The position numbers were made by a program, and so were the translations under genes. Shown piece after piece: positions 43,256 through 52,400 of a DNA stretch of 64,000 nucleotides. The notes beneath the pieces are model-generated. The model made no database searches and was not told where the DNA came from. It saw only the letters and a list, made by a program, of their open reading frames with translations. Origin of the DNA: RBG-13-68-16 sp050018455 (GTDB lineage: Bacteria > Acidobacteriota > Thermoanaerobaculia > Thermoanaerobaculales > Thermoanaerobaculaceae); NCBI GenBank assembly GCA_050018455.1, contig JBEKAA010000003.1, positions 76,519 through 140,518 on the forward strand, given 5' to 3'. How positions within the stretch are numbered: the stretch's first letter is position 1; the number at the start of each line of letters is the position of its first letter.

Positions 43256-44563
43256 CTACCGCAGGTTCTCCGCCTTCCACTTCATCGCCATCAGGATGCG
43301 GTTGTACCCGCTGGGATGGTCGAAGAATATGAACTCCTCGACCGGGCCGGGCTTGAGTTTGCGGTACTCGCCGAGCTTGAGGTCGACCTCGGCCTCGGCG
43401 TCGGGCTGGCGGGCGGCGTTGAGGCCGAAAATGTCGGCTTCCGCCTCCTGCGTTCGGCTCATGGTGTTCGTTACCGGCGTCGCCACGAAAAAGAAGACCG
43501 ACAGCAGCAGCGCAAGGAGCGGCAGCCCGGCGACGTCGGCGACCCCCGCGATTCCCCACCGCGAACCCCACCGCGCCCACACGCGGTCAAACGACCAGCG
43601 CAGGAACGCGAACCCGACCACGATGAGCACCCCGAACTCGACGATGCCCTTGTACACGTGATTGAGCACGTAGTGCCCCATCTCGTGCCCCATCACCGCC
43701 TCGATCTCGGCCAGCGAGCAGCGTTTCAGCAGGTTGTCGTTGAGCGCGATGCGCTCGGTCCCGAGGAACCCGGCGACGTTGGCCGAAACCCGGGTCGTCT
43801 GCTTGGAGGCGTCCATCACGAACACGTCGGTGGCCGGGATGCCGTTGGCGCGGGCCAGCCGAAGGATCGGGCCCCGGATCGACTCGTCCTTGAGCGGCGT
43901 GTACGTGTTGAAGAGCGGCTCGATGAAGACTGGAGCGATCGCGATGGCGACAACCGCGAAGAGCACACCCACGCCAGCGCCCCACAACCACCAGGTCCGC
44001 GGCGCGCGGCGGATCGCGGCGTAGATGGCCATCAACGCCAGCCCGCCAAAAATCGCGCCGACCAGCAGGCCCTTGGCCTCGTCACCCATCCAGGGCCCGA
44101 AGGTCTGCGTGGCCAGACCGTACTTGTGCTCTCGGAAGAACCCCGTGTACACGGTGAGCGGGAAGGACAGCACCGTCGTCACCAGGAGGTACTGCAGCCA
44201 GTAGAGCGCAGTCTGCAGGCTCGCGAAGCGGGTGACCCGCACCGCCAGGTCGCGCATCCTGGCCGACAGCCGTGTCGCGAGCAGCAAGACCGCCACCGCG
44301 AAGCCGTACAGGAACCCCCAGAGCTGCAGCCAGTACCCTCCCTCAAAGTAAGCGTCGGAGCGCGCTCTCTGCTCGGGGCTGACCTTCGCGAGATAGGCGT
44401 CCGTCGCTGCGACCGCATCGAAGGCGCCAGGATGATCGGCCTGAGCCACAACGGGCTGAGACGGGGCCTGATCGTGACCTCCCGCGCGGACGATGCCGGA
44501 TGACACGACGGTCGCCATCAACGTCACCACAAGGAAACGCACGCCGGCGCGAAACACGTTCAT
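43256..44563 (-). CDS. M48-family (Ste24-like) membrane metalloprotease
   Basis: The 435-aa integral membrane protein has an N-terminal signal-like helix, several helices and the zinc motif AVMGHEMGHYVLNHVYKG (HExxH), with EAEADIFGL giving the third ligand. The stretch KQTTRVSANVAGFLGTERI is typical of CAAX protease 1/Ste24 proteins. It probably degrades misfolded membrane or envelope proteins. ATG 44563 has AAGGAGGG upstream; the open frame extends 15 codons further. Confidence 0.9.
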   Translation of the reverse strand: MNVFRAGVRFLVVTLMATVVSSGIVRAGGHDQAPSQPVVAQADHPGAFDAVAATDAYLAKVSPEQRARSDAYFEGGYWLQLWGFLYGFAVAVLLLATRLSARMRDLAVRVTRFASLQTALYWLQYLLVTTVLSFPLTVYTGFFREHKYGLATQTFGPWMGDEAKGLLVGAIFGGLALMAIYAAIRRAPRTWWLWGAGVGVLFAVVAIAIAPVFIEPLFNTYTPLKDESIRGPILRLARANGIPATDVFVMDASKQTTRVSANVAGFLGTERIALNDNLLKRCSLAEIEAVMGHEMGHYVLNHVYKGIVEFGVLIVVGFAFLRWSFDRVWARWGSRWGIAGVADVAGLPLLALLLSVFFFVATPVTNTMSRTQEAEADIFGLNAARQPDAEAEVDLKLGEYRKLKPGPVEEFIFFDHPSGYNRILMAMKWKAENLR

Positions 44564-44701
44564 CCCACCCTCCTTACTTGCCCGGCCCGGAGCCGCAAAG
44601 TCTGCCAACCAAGGATCACGCTCATCCTACGGCATCTCGCACCGGAAGTTGCCCTTCTCAGGGGTCGCGGCGACCGCCACGGTGCGCTAGCATGCGGGCA
44701 C

Positions 44702-46246
44702 GTGACCGGCAGCTTCCCAGACAAGACCTACCAGCGCCGAATTCGGGCGTGGACGCTGTACGACTGGGCCAACCACGGGTACGTCACGGTGACCGCCACT
44801 ACGTTCTTCCCACCCTACTTCGTGGCCGTGGCGTCGCCTGCGTTCGCTGCCGGCGTGGGCGCGGCACAGGCGCGGGACACGGCGTCCAACGTCTACGCGT
44901 TCGCCGTCTCCGGCGCGCTCCTGGCCGTCGCCGCGCTGGCGCCAATCGTCGGCACCGTCGCCGACCTGACCGGCAGGCGCAAGCGCCTGTTGCTCCTCAC
45001 GACGTGCCTCGGGGCGGGCCTTGCGTCCGCGATGGTCGCGGTCACGACCGGTCGGTGGGTGCTGGCGCTCGCGCTGTACGTCGGTTCGCAGATCGCGGTC
45101 AACATCGCGCTCGGTCTCAACAGCAGCCTCCTCCAGCATCTGGCGCGACCCGAGGACATCGATCGGAGCTCGGCGCTCGGGTACGCCATGGGGTACGTCG
45201 GCGGCGGTCTGCTCCTTGCGATCGCCACCGCAACGTACCTCCTCGCCGACCGGTTCGGGATCAGCCGCGATGTCGCCGTGCGGAGCGCCTTCTTCGCCGT
45301 GGGCGTCTGGTGGCTGGGCTTCGCGATTCCGCTCGCGATCGGGGTGGCGGAGCCGCCCGCCGTGCCGCTCGCCCACGGCGCCACCGGAAGCCCGATACGG
45401 GACGCGCTGATCCGCTTGAGCCGCACGTTGCGGGATCTCCGCGGCCGCCGCGAGCTGTTCACCATGCTGCTCGCGTTCTGGCTCTACATGGAGGGAATCG
45501 GGGCGATCATCCTCCTCGCGACCGCCTACGGAGCGGCACTCGGGCTCCCGACCGCAGCGCTCATCGGTACGCTGCTGCTGACGCAGTTCGTCGCGTTCCC
45601 CTACGCGCTCGTTTTCGGCCGGATCCCGGACCCCACGGCCACTCGGAGGGGACGGGCGCTGGCAATGGTGCTTTGGACGGCAGCCACCCTCCCGGCAATC
45701 GGCTGCGTCGCCAATTATCACGGAAACCTCGGCGTCTTCCTCACTCTCGCCCTCGTCGCTGCGGACCAGGCAGTCGGTTTCGCCTTCGCGCGCGCTCTCG
45801 GCGACGTCCTGCTCGAGCGCCTCGCCGCACGACTCGACGCGAAGAGGGCCATCATCCTGGGGTTGGCGATCTACGCGACCATCCCGATCTGGGGGTACTT
45901 CCTCCGGACGGAGGCGGAGTTCTTCCTGATCGGCGTCCTCGTCGGCAGCGTCCAGGGAGGCACGCAGGCACTCTCCCGGGCCGTCTACGCGGCGCTGTCG
46001 CCGCGCGCCAAGTCCGGGGAGTTCTTCGGGTTGTATGCCCTCTCGGAGAAGTTCGCCGGCATCCTGGGTCCTTTGCTGTACGGCGTGGTCGGCGAGATCA
46101 CCCACAACCCCCGCGCGAGCATCCTCTCCGTTGCGCTGTTTCTCGCCCTCGGAATTGCCGTGCTTTCACGGGTCGACGTGAGGGCGGGCGAGCGCGCCGC
46201 AGCCGCCGAGGACGCCGTCATCGCCACCGCCCGCGCTGCCGATTGA
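44702..46246 (+). CDS. MFS transporter of the Atg22/UMF1 type
   Basis: The 514-aa protein begins RAWTLYDWANHGYVTVTATT, the UMF1/Atg22 family start, and has about 12 helices with the MFS loop VADLTGRRKRLLLLTT. A later stretch GSVQGGTQALSRAVYAALSP is another family marker. In yeast, Atg22 exports amino acids from the vacuole; bacterial substrates are unknown. Starts at GTG 44702. Confidence 0.85.
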   Translation: MTGSFPDKTYQRRIRAWTLYDWANHGYVTVTATTFFPPYFVAVASPAFAAGVGAAQARDTASNVYAFAVSGALLAVAALAPIVGTVADLTGRRKRLLLLTTCLGAGLASAMVAVTTGRWVLALALYVGSQIAVNIALGLNSSLLQHLARPEDIDRSSALGYAMGYVGGGLLLAIATATYLLADRFGISRDVAVRSAFFAVGVWWLGFAIPLAIGVAEPPAVPLAHGATGSPIRDALIRLSRTLRDLRGRRELFTMLLAFWLYMEGIGAIILLATAYGAALGLPTAALIGTLLLTQFVAFPYALVFGRIPDPTATRRGRALAMVLWTAATLPAIGCVANYHGNLGVFLTLALVAADQAVGFAFARALGDVLLERLAARLDAKRAIILGLAIYATIPIWGYFLRTEAEFFLIGVLVGSVQGGTQALSRAVYAALSPRAKSGEFFGLYALSEKFAGILGPLLYGVVGEITHNPRASILSVALFLALGIAVLSRVDVRAGERAAAAEDAVIATARAAD

Positions 46247-46335
46247 GGCGCGGATACGAACGCCGCACCGGCGGGGCGCGGAGACCCGGTGCGAAGCCCC
46301 CAAGATCGTCCGGGACGATGCCGTAAGATACCGGC

Positions 46336-47118
46336 GTGGCCGCGGGAACCTCCACCGTCGTGCGCGTGACACCGGCGTGGGACCGACCGGAGATGCGGGC
46401 CTGGTGCGAAGGTCTCGAGGCCCTGGCGCCGACCGTGCCTCACGATGCCGTGATCTACCGCGGCCGGAATGTGATCTTCCGCGCCAGCACCGGCGACCGC
46501 GAGGTCGCCGTCAAGCGTTTCCCGGTCACGAGCGTCGGGAAACGCCTCATCTACCGCCTTCGCGCCACCAAGGCCGTCCGAGCGTTCGACCATGGCGTCT
46601 GCCTGCTCGATCTCGAGGTGGGGACGCCGCGACCGCTCGCGGCCGTCGATGTCCTCCGCGACCGGTGGCCCGTCGCCTCGTACTTTTGTTCGGCCTTCGT
46701 GCCGGATTTCCTCGAGGCCCGCGTCCTGCGTTTTCCCGACACGCCGGACCGGGCGCACCTCCTCGGGTTGCTCGGCGGGTTCGTGGGCCGTCTCCACGAA
46801 CTCGGCGTGCTGCACCTCGATCTCACGGCGGGCAACGTCCTGCTCGTGCCGGACTCCGGCCGTCCCGACGGCTTCGAGTTCCAGCTCGTGGACATCAACC
46901 GGATGCGGTTCGGCCGCGTCGGCGTGCTCGCGGGCATCGCCAATCTCGTGCAGCTCCGTCTCAACGACGACGGCGAGATCTTTTTCGGGTACTGCCGCGC
47001 TCGCGACCTCGACCCCGTGCGGCTGCGCGGTCTCTACGACACCAGGCTCGCTCTCCGCTCGCTCCGACAGACGTTCAAGGAGCGCACCCGACCCTGGCGA
47101 AGGCGATTCGGCCTCTGA
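46336..47118 (+). CDS. LPS-kinase-like (WaaP/Kdo kinase family) protein
   Basis: The 260-aa protein has a compact kinase fold: AVK (K60), the catalytic loop LHLDLTAGNVLL (D162, N167) and the metal-binding DIN (D186) in place of DFG. This resembles bacterial LPS core heptose/Kdo kinases that phosphorylate inner-core sugars at the inner-membrane face. All catalytic residues appear present. It starts at GTG 46336 and converges with an ArnT-like gene, consistent with an LPS-modifying neighbourhood. Confidence 0.75.
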   Translation: MAAGTSTVVRVTPAWDRPEMRAWCEGLEALAPTVPHDAVIYRGRNVIFRASTGDREVAVKRFPVTSVGKRLIYRLRATKAVRAFDHGVCLLDLEVGTPRPLAAVDVLRDRWPVASYFCSAFVPDFLEARVLRFPDTPDRAHLLGLLGGFVGRLHELGVLHLDLTAGNVLLVPDSGRPDGFEFQLVDINRMRFGRVGVLAGIANLVQLRLNDDGEIFFGYCRARDLDPVRLRGLYDTRLALRSLRQTFKERTRPWRRRFGL

Positions 47119-47124
47119 GTTCGC

Positions 47125-48810
47125 TCAGGGGGCGGCCGGGGGCGCCAGGATCACGTAGCTGCGCCCGCCCGGCTGGGGCAGGTCGATGCGCCGCTGCACG
47201 GTGAACCCCAGCCGGTCCCGCAGCAGCGCGAGACCGGCTTCCTTCGACTTGGTTCGCGTCGTCTCCGCGACCAGATGGAGGTCCGGCGAGGCGGCAAGGC
47301 ATTCGCGGAGCTGGGCGACACCGACGATTCTGCGCGGCGTCAGGCCTGCCTCGAAGTCCATCGCGGCGATGATGGTCTCGTCGGGCTGCCAAAGCCCGAG
47401 AGGGTAGCCGGCCGCGGCATCCTCGGCCGCCCTCACCACCGGCGCGAGGTCCTGCGCCCGGTCGATCACCGGGAAGACCAGCGGCGCCCAACATGACCAC
47501 GCGATGACCCAGCAGGCGACCGTGCCGGCGAGTGCCGCCCCCAGGCGGCAGCCGCGCGCCGCGAGCCATGACCTCACCGCCAGATACGTGCCTGCCGCCC
47601 ATCCCGCGAGCAGGGTCGCCACGGGCGCCGCAGGCGCCGGCGCTTTCAGGTGCAGCACCGCGAGGAACAGCGCGGGCGGCAGAAGGAGCGCCACGGCCCC
47701 GATGAGCACGGCGGTGGCCTTCACCATCGTTCGGTCGAGGCGGCCGGGGGCCCCGACAGCTTCGCCCACCCACACCCCACCCAGCAGCGCGAAACCCGGC
47801 ATCATGAGGGCCGCGTAGATGTCGCGAGCGGTCGCCGCAGCCGAGAGGACAACCAGGCCGGGCACGATCGCGGCAACCGCGAAACGCCATGCCGATCTCC
47901 GGGCGCCGGTCCCACACCCTCGCCACGCTGCAGCCATAGCGGAAACCATCAGAAGGGTCCACGGCAGCAATAGAACCGGCAGCAGCAGGAGATACGTGCC
48001 CGGCGAGCCCGGGTGCGACCTGGTGTAGCCGACACCGGGAACCTCGGTGAAGCGCCCCACCAGGTTGTTGAAAAAAAACGCCCTCAGAAAGCTCGCCCCA
48101 TCCGGGCGTGCGGCCACGGCCGCCACCCAGGGGAAGATCGCCGCCGCCTGAACAGCCAGGGGCGCGAAAAGCTCCCACGCAACGAGCTCACGCCACCGCC
48201 GCTCCCACACAACGAACGTGACCACGGCCAAGGCCGGAACCATCCAGGCGACCGCGTTCTTGGTCAGGAAACCGACCGCCAGAAACATGTGCATCACCGT
48301 GTACCAGCCGAGCTTCGCCCAACCCCGCTCGGCCATCAGCCCCCGGTAGCATCCGAGCAGGGCGCCGGCCACGGACATCAGCAGCAGCGCATCGGTGGCG
48401 ATCCATATCTCGACGCGGTACGCGAGATAGAAAGTGCCCATGAAGAGGCCTGCCGCGAGCGCGGCCACCCGTCCGGCCGCTGCCCGCGCGAGGACGCCGA
48501 CCAGCAGGGCACCGGCAAGCGCGTAGATCACGTTGGGCAGGCGGACGGCCACCGCCCCCGGACCGAACAGGCGGGCCGAGCCGGCAGCCACCCAGTAGTA
48601 GAGCGGCGGTTTCTCGCAAAAAGGCGCATCGCCCAGGTGCGGCACCGCGAGATCGCCTCCGGCTCGCGCCATGCGCGCGGCGATTGCCGCCTCCCGCGGC
48701 TCGTCCGGCTTCCAGAGCCCCCTGCCGAGGACCCCGAATGCGAGGTGGAGCGACACCGCGCCGACGATGATCAGCGGCCAGTGCTTCAGGAGTCGTTCCG
48801 CGGCGACCAC
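47125..48810 (-). CDS. ArnT-like glycosyltransferase, second copy
   Basis: The 561-aa membrane protein has the acidic motif GLWKPDEPREAAIAARMA and DAPFCEKPPLYYWVA, as in the gene at 38989-40926, then about 11 helices and a short soluble C-terminus. It likely transfers a sugar from a polyprenyl phosphate carrier to an envelope acceptor. GTG 48810 start. It ends 6 bp from the convergent LPS-kinase-like gene. Confidence 0.83.
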   Translation of the reverse strand: MVAAERLLKHWPLIIVGAVSLHLAFGVLGRGLWKPDEPREAAIAARMARAGGDLAVPHLGDAPFCEKPPLYYWVAAGSARLFGPGAVAVRLPNVIYALAGALLVGVLARAAAGRVAALAAGLFMGTFYLAYRVEIWIATDALLLMSVAGALLGCYRGLMAERGWAKLGWYTVMHMFLAVGFLTKNAVAWMVPALAVVTFVVWERRWRELVAWELFAPLAVQAAAIFPWVAAVAARPDGASFLRAFFFNNLVGRFTEVPGVGYTRSHPGSPGTYLLLLPVLLLPWTLLMVSAMAAAWRGCGTGARRSAWRFAVAAIVPGLVVLSAAATARDIYAALMMPGFALLGGVWVGEAVGAPGRLDRTMVKATAVLIGAVALLLPPALFLAVLHLKAPAPAAPVATLLAGWAAGTYLAVRSWLAARGCRLGAALAGTVACWVIAWSCWAPLVFPVIDRAQDLAPVVRAAEDAAAGYPLGLWQPDETIIAAMDFEAGLTPRRIVGVAQLRECLAASPDLHLVAETTRTKSKEAGLALLRDRLGFTVQRRIDLPQPGGRSYVILAPPAAP

Positions 48811-48931
48811 GCCGGATTATCCCACGCCGGTGCCATCAGGTTCCCGGTACACCTTCGTACACTCGCGAGTGGGCTCGCTCGGGCCGGCCATGGGGTCTCC
48901 TCGCGGGCGCGGTCGGGGGTTCAGACCGACC

Positions 48932-48960
48932 TTGCGTGTTCGCCCAGTGCGATCTATATT
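48932..48960 (+). promoter_or_regulatory. Putative promoter of the lipoprotein gene
   Basis: TTGCGT (48932-48937), 17 bp, TATATT (48955-48960), 95 bp before ATG 49056. The -10 is near-consensus. Confidence 0.5.
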
Positions 48961-49055
48961 GAGAAACGTACTGCCTGGAAATGGGTGATATCGAGGCGCA
49001 TTCGTGAAACACCGCACTCGTTTCAACCGGAGAGCCGCCAAGGAGGGACTCGATC

Positions 49056-49538
49056 ATGAGCCGCAACGCTCGCCTTACCGTGCTGGCCCTTGGCCTGGCC
49101 GCGACGCTTTCGGCCTGCAAGAAAGCCCCGGTCGCGCCTCCCTCCTCGATGCTGGGCCACTGGGAGGGGAAAGCCGAAGTGGCCGTAAACTGGTGCAACG
49201 CCAAGGAGCTCGACGTCTCGCTCACGATCAATGAGGACGGCACGGTCACCGGGAAGGTGGGCAACGCCACGCTGAAGGACGGGTACCTCTATCCGAACCC
49301 GGGCAAACCGCCCAAGGGGTTCACGCTGCAAACGAAGTACGTTGTCGAGGCAGACCTGGACGGCCCGTTGGTCGCGGCCGAGAACATCGTCCGCGAAGAG
49401 ATTTGCATCCCGGTCGAACTGAACAAGGATGCGCAGCTCACCGGCGCCTTCATGACGTCCGGGACCGAGTACGGCGGAAAGAACGAGAGGGTCTTTTCCG
49501 GAGGTCTCCGGCCTCTCACGAAGGCCGCCGGGCGGTAG
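49056..49538 (+). CDS. Hypothetical lipoprotein
   Basis: The 160-aa product has a lipoprotein signal (LALGLAATLSACKK, lipobox LSAC) and a predicted beta-rich body (GHWEGKAEVAVNWC, LTINEDGTVTGKVGNATLKD). It could be a small lipocalin-like or beta-barrel envelope protein. A good ribosome site (AAGGAGGG) precedes ATG 49056. Family not recognised. Confidence 0.75.
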   Translation: MSRNARLTVLALGLAATLSACKKAPVAPPSSMLGHWEGKAEVAVNWCNAKELDVSLTINEDGTVTGKVGNATLKDGYLYPNPGKPPKGFTLQTKYVVEADLDGPLVAAENIVREEICIPVELNKDAQLTGAFMTSGTEYGGKNERVFSGGLRPLTKAAGR

Positions 49539-49656
49539 GAACCTCTCCTCGCCTCAGGGCGGTTGACAGAACAGTGCGTCGAAGGCAAAGTGACGGCGCG
49601 GCGGGGGGAACCGCGCCCCTGGGTGTGCGCGCTGAAAGCAACCGTTCGGAGGAACG

Positions 49657-50130
49657 ATGGCCCTCGATATGGACTTCTCGAAGCTCCAGCCCCACGACGT
49701 CCTCGATCTCGCGATCTTCGCCGAGGAGGAGGCACACGAGCAGTACGAGCACTTCGCCACCGTGATGGACACTCACGGCAATCGGGACATCGCCGACTTC
49801 TTCCGGAAGATGGCCCATCGCGAGCAACTCCACCGCCAGCAACTGGCGGAGCGCCGCGAAGCGCTTTACGCCAGCGCGCAACCCAACCTTGCCAACCGGG
49901 CGCTATGGGGCGTCGAGGCGTCGCACGACGTGAGGGCGTCCGACGCCGTCACCGCTCAGGAAGCTTTCGAGATCGCGATGGCCGCCGAGCGGAACGCCGA
50001 GGCGTACTATGCGGCCGCGTTGCAGCAGGTGACCCAGCCTCAGGTCGCCGAGCTGTTCGAGAGCCTGCGCCTGTCCGAGATCGAGCACCAGCGGATGCTG
50101 CAGCTGGAGATGGCCAAGCGTCCTTCGTAG
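49657..50130 (+). CDS. Rubrerythrin/ferritin-like diiron protein
   Basis: The 157-aa four-helix protein has the diiron motifs AIFAEEEAHEQYEHF, FFRKMAHREQLHRQQL, AMAAERNAEAYYAAAL and SEIEHQRMLQLE in order, as expected for ferritin-like domains. No C-terminal rubredoxin domain is present. The likely role is peroxide reduction or iron handling. Confidence 0.88.
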   Translation: MALDMDFSKLQPHDVLDLAIFAEEEAHEQYEHFATVMDTHGNRDIADFFRKMAHREQLHRQQLAERREALYASAQPNLANRALWGVEASHDVRASDAVTAQEAFEIAMAAERNAEAYYAAALQQVTQPQVAELFESLRLSEIEHQRMLQLEMAKRPS

Positions 50131-50176
50131 CACCCGACCCGGGCGTGTCGGCCAGCCGGGCCGTAGAGCGCCCTCC

Positions 50177-51094
50177 TCAGCCGAACCGCAGGTATCTGAT
50201 GTACGAGTCCGGGTCCGCGAACAGACGGGTCCGGACCAGTTCGAACGCCCTCTCGTTCGCGGCGTACTTGCGCCCGATGTCGAGCGCCGGAACTGTCCGG
50301 TTCACTGCCCTCTTGATTCCGATTCGCACCCTGTCCGGGAGGAGACGGGCCAGGCGGGACGAGAGCCGGGCGCGGACGTCGAGGGCCGCCGTCGGCCCGC
50401 GACTGCCGGGAAAGTCCTTCCGCTTCCATCCAGCGGCGCCGAGGTGGAAGAACGCGTCGCCGTAGATGCTCCCGAAGTGGCAGTGATCCTCTCCGCGGTT
50501 CGTACGTTCCAGAGGCAGCCATTCGAGACCTTCGCGGAACGCCAGGAAACCGTAGCCGACACCGGAGTCGGGATGGTGACGGAACCGCCGTCGGTACCGT
50601 CGGTAGTCGGCCGAGGCACGCTCGGCTTCGCTCAGCAGGAAACGCGGGCGCCGCTCCCGGAGGAAATCCCGCGAGATCAGCATTCCCGCCGTGAACGGCT
50701 TGCGGTCCAGCCGGTTATCGCGCACGGCGGCCGCGAACGGGCAGCCGGGCGTGAGAGGTCGCGCCAGATCCTCGAACCACCCGGAACGGACGGGAAAGGA
50801 GTCCACGTGGAGGGTCGCAACGTGCGTCGCGCCGTCCTCGAGCGCGATTGAAATCAACTGCTCCAGGTAGTGCGCGTGTTCCTCGCTCTTCCTCTCCTTC
50901 GTGGCCGGGAGGTCGAGGAGCGTCGCAGCCGGATCCCTGGCGAGTCGCGCGCGCAACGGCGAGGCCAGGCGGGTGACGCAGCCGTAGATCGTGTAGGGAG
51001 TCGGGGTGTGCCTGCGGATATACTCGAGGTGCAGGTCGAGGAGCCGCTCGCTGCCCTCCCGCACCATGTAGACGACGACGATCCCCAGCTTCAT
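50177..51094 (-). CDS. Putative glycosyltransferase (GT-A-like)
   Basis: The 305-aa protein begins LGIVVVYMVREGSERLLDLH and contains ATHVATLHVDSFPVRSGWFEDL, a DxD-like nucleotide-sugar site in a GT-A context. The later CHFGSIYGDAFFHLGAAGWK could be the acceptor region. Family not assigned with certainty. Its ATG overlaps the stop of the upstream oxidoreductase gene (ATGA), so the two form an operon. Confidence 0.6.
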   Translation of the reverse strand: MKLGIVVVYMVREGSERLLDLHLEYIRRHTPTPYTIYGCVTRLASPLRARLARDPAATLLDLPATKERKSEEHAHYLEQLISIALEDGATHVATLHVDSFPVRSGWFEDLARPLTPGCPFAAAVRDNRLDRKPFTAGMLISRDFLRERRPRFLLSEAERASADYRRYRRRFRHHPDSGVGYGFLAFREGLEWLPLERTNRGEDHCHFGSIYGDAFFHLGAAGWKRKDFPGSRGPTAALDVRARLSSRLARLLPDRVRIGIKRAVNRTVPALDIGRKYAANERAFELVRTRLFADPDSYIRYLRFG

Positions 51095-52377
51095 GGCCGA
51101 CCGGCCCGGCTCGAGGCCTGGAGGGCCCGCAGGAAGAGGTCACACTCGAACCCGGCCGGATCGAGGCCGACGCCGTCCAGCATGATCGGCTCGTCCTTGG
51201 GCACGCCACGCGTCAGAGGGACGTTTTCGGCCAGGCAGATCGGCAGGCCCGGGTGCGAACCCCCTGCCCCGCAGCCGTCGATCATCCCGTAGCAGGTGTA
51301 GCCGCCGATTCCGTCCAGCACTTCGCCCGACCGCAGGTCGCGCTTGGCGTAGGCGAAGACGTTGGCCCGGAAGCCGGCCGCCGGCTCCAGCAGTGACCGT
51401 CCGTCCAGCGCTGCCTCGGCGACGCACTCCATCGCCTCGACGTGGCACAGGTGGTAGGGGCGGTAGAAGAGGTAGAAGGGCCCCTTCCCCATCTTGTAGT
51501 ACGCCATCATCTCCTGCTGATACGGATGTTCGCAGCGCCCGATCGCAAACACGCCGCCGTCGGGTTGAGCGCCCAGAACGTAATCCACAAAAGGCCCGTG
51601 GCGGCGCCAGAGCGCCTCGATGTCCAGCAGGCCGAAGACCTCGCGGACCTGCGCCGCCCGGGGTCCGTGCATCCCTGGAACCGGCGTGGCCAGCCCGAGG
51701 GCGTTCGCCAGCAAGGCCATCTCTATGCAGAGCTTCGTGCCATCGGTGTACGCGGTGCACATCTTGTACCCGAGGTTTCGCTTGTCGGCCTCGGGGACGA
51801 TGCTGGTGGGGTTCGCGTACCGGTCCAGGAACCCTTTCATGTTTCCGGCCATCACCAAGTCGAACCCCCACAACGTCAGGTCGTCGACGAGGTGCTTCAG
51901 AACGCCGTGCTGATCGCCGTCGCAGCTCGTGTAGACGAGGCCGTTGCGGTGGGCCAGCTCCGCCAGGTAGGGACCGAAGATCAGATCGATCTCGGAGTTC
52001 ATGAGCACCAGGTGCTTCCGGCTCTGGAGGGCGGCGATCGCGAAGCGGGCGGCGTGGCCGATGCAGTTCGACGACTCGATGAGCACGTCGGCGCCCTCGC
52101 ACTCCGCGAGGAGCATCCCGTCCCCGCACACGGCCACCGCGCCGCGACTCAGGGCTTCACGAACGTCGCGGGCCGTCCCGGCGGCGGCGTATGCGCGCCC
52201 CATCATCGCCGTGCACGCTTCTGCCCTCTCGATCTCGATGTCCGCAATGCCGACGCACCTGATGCCGGGGGTGCGGCAGCACTGGTAGAAGAGGCCGCGG
52301 CCCATTGCGCCCGCGCCCACGATCGCAACGCGGACCTCGCGGTCGAGTGCCTTGAGGCGGCCGAGAGTCCCGCTCAT
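51091..52377 (-). CDS. NAD(P)-dependent oxidoreductase, homoserine dehydrogenase-like with SAF-like C-terminus (COG4091 type)
   Basis: The 428-aa protein begins with a Rossmann fold (VRVAIVGAGAMGRGLFYQC, DVLIESSNCIGHAARFAIAAL) and contains HLVLMNSEIDLIFGPYLAEL and YTSCDGDQHGVLKHLVDDL. The C-terminal part (NVFAYAKRDLRSGEVLDGIG then GGSHPGLPICLAENVPLTRG) is SAF-like, as in COG4091. The substrate is unknown; it is co-transcribed with a glycosyltransferase-like gene, so a sugar-related substrate is possible. ATG 52377 was chosen at the family N-terminus. Confidence 0.75.
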   Translation of the reverse strand: MSGTLGRLKALDREVRVAIVGAGAMGRGLFYQCCRTPGIRCVGIADIEIERAEACTAMMGRAYAAAGTARDVREALSRGAVAVCGDGMLLAECEGADVLIESSNCIGHAARFAIAALQSRKHLVLMNSEIDLIFGPYLAELAHRNGLVYTSCDGDQHGVLKHLVDDLTLWGFDLVMAGNMKGFLDRYANPTSIVPEADKRNLGYKMCTAYTDGTKLCIEMALLANALGLATPVPGMHGPRAAQVREVFGLLDIEALWRRHGPFVDYVLGAQPDGGVFAIGRCEHPYQQEMMAYYKMGKGPFYLFYRPYHLCHVEAMECVAEAALDGRSLLEPAAGFRANVFAYAKRDLRSGEVLDGIGGYTCYGMIDGCGAGGSHPGLPICLAENVPLTRGVPKDEPIMLDGVGLDPAGFECDLFLRALQASSRAGRP

Positions 52378-52400
52378 GAATGCCTCCGCCCGACCCGAGC

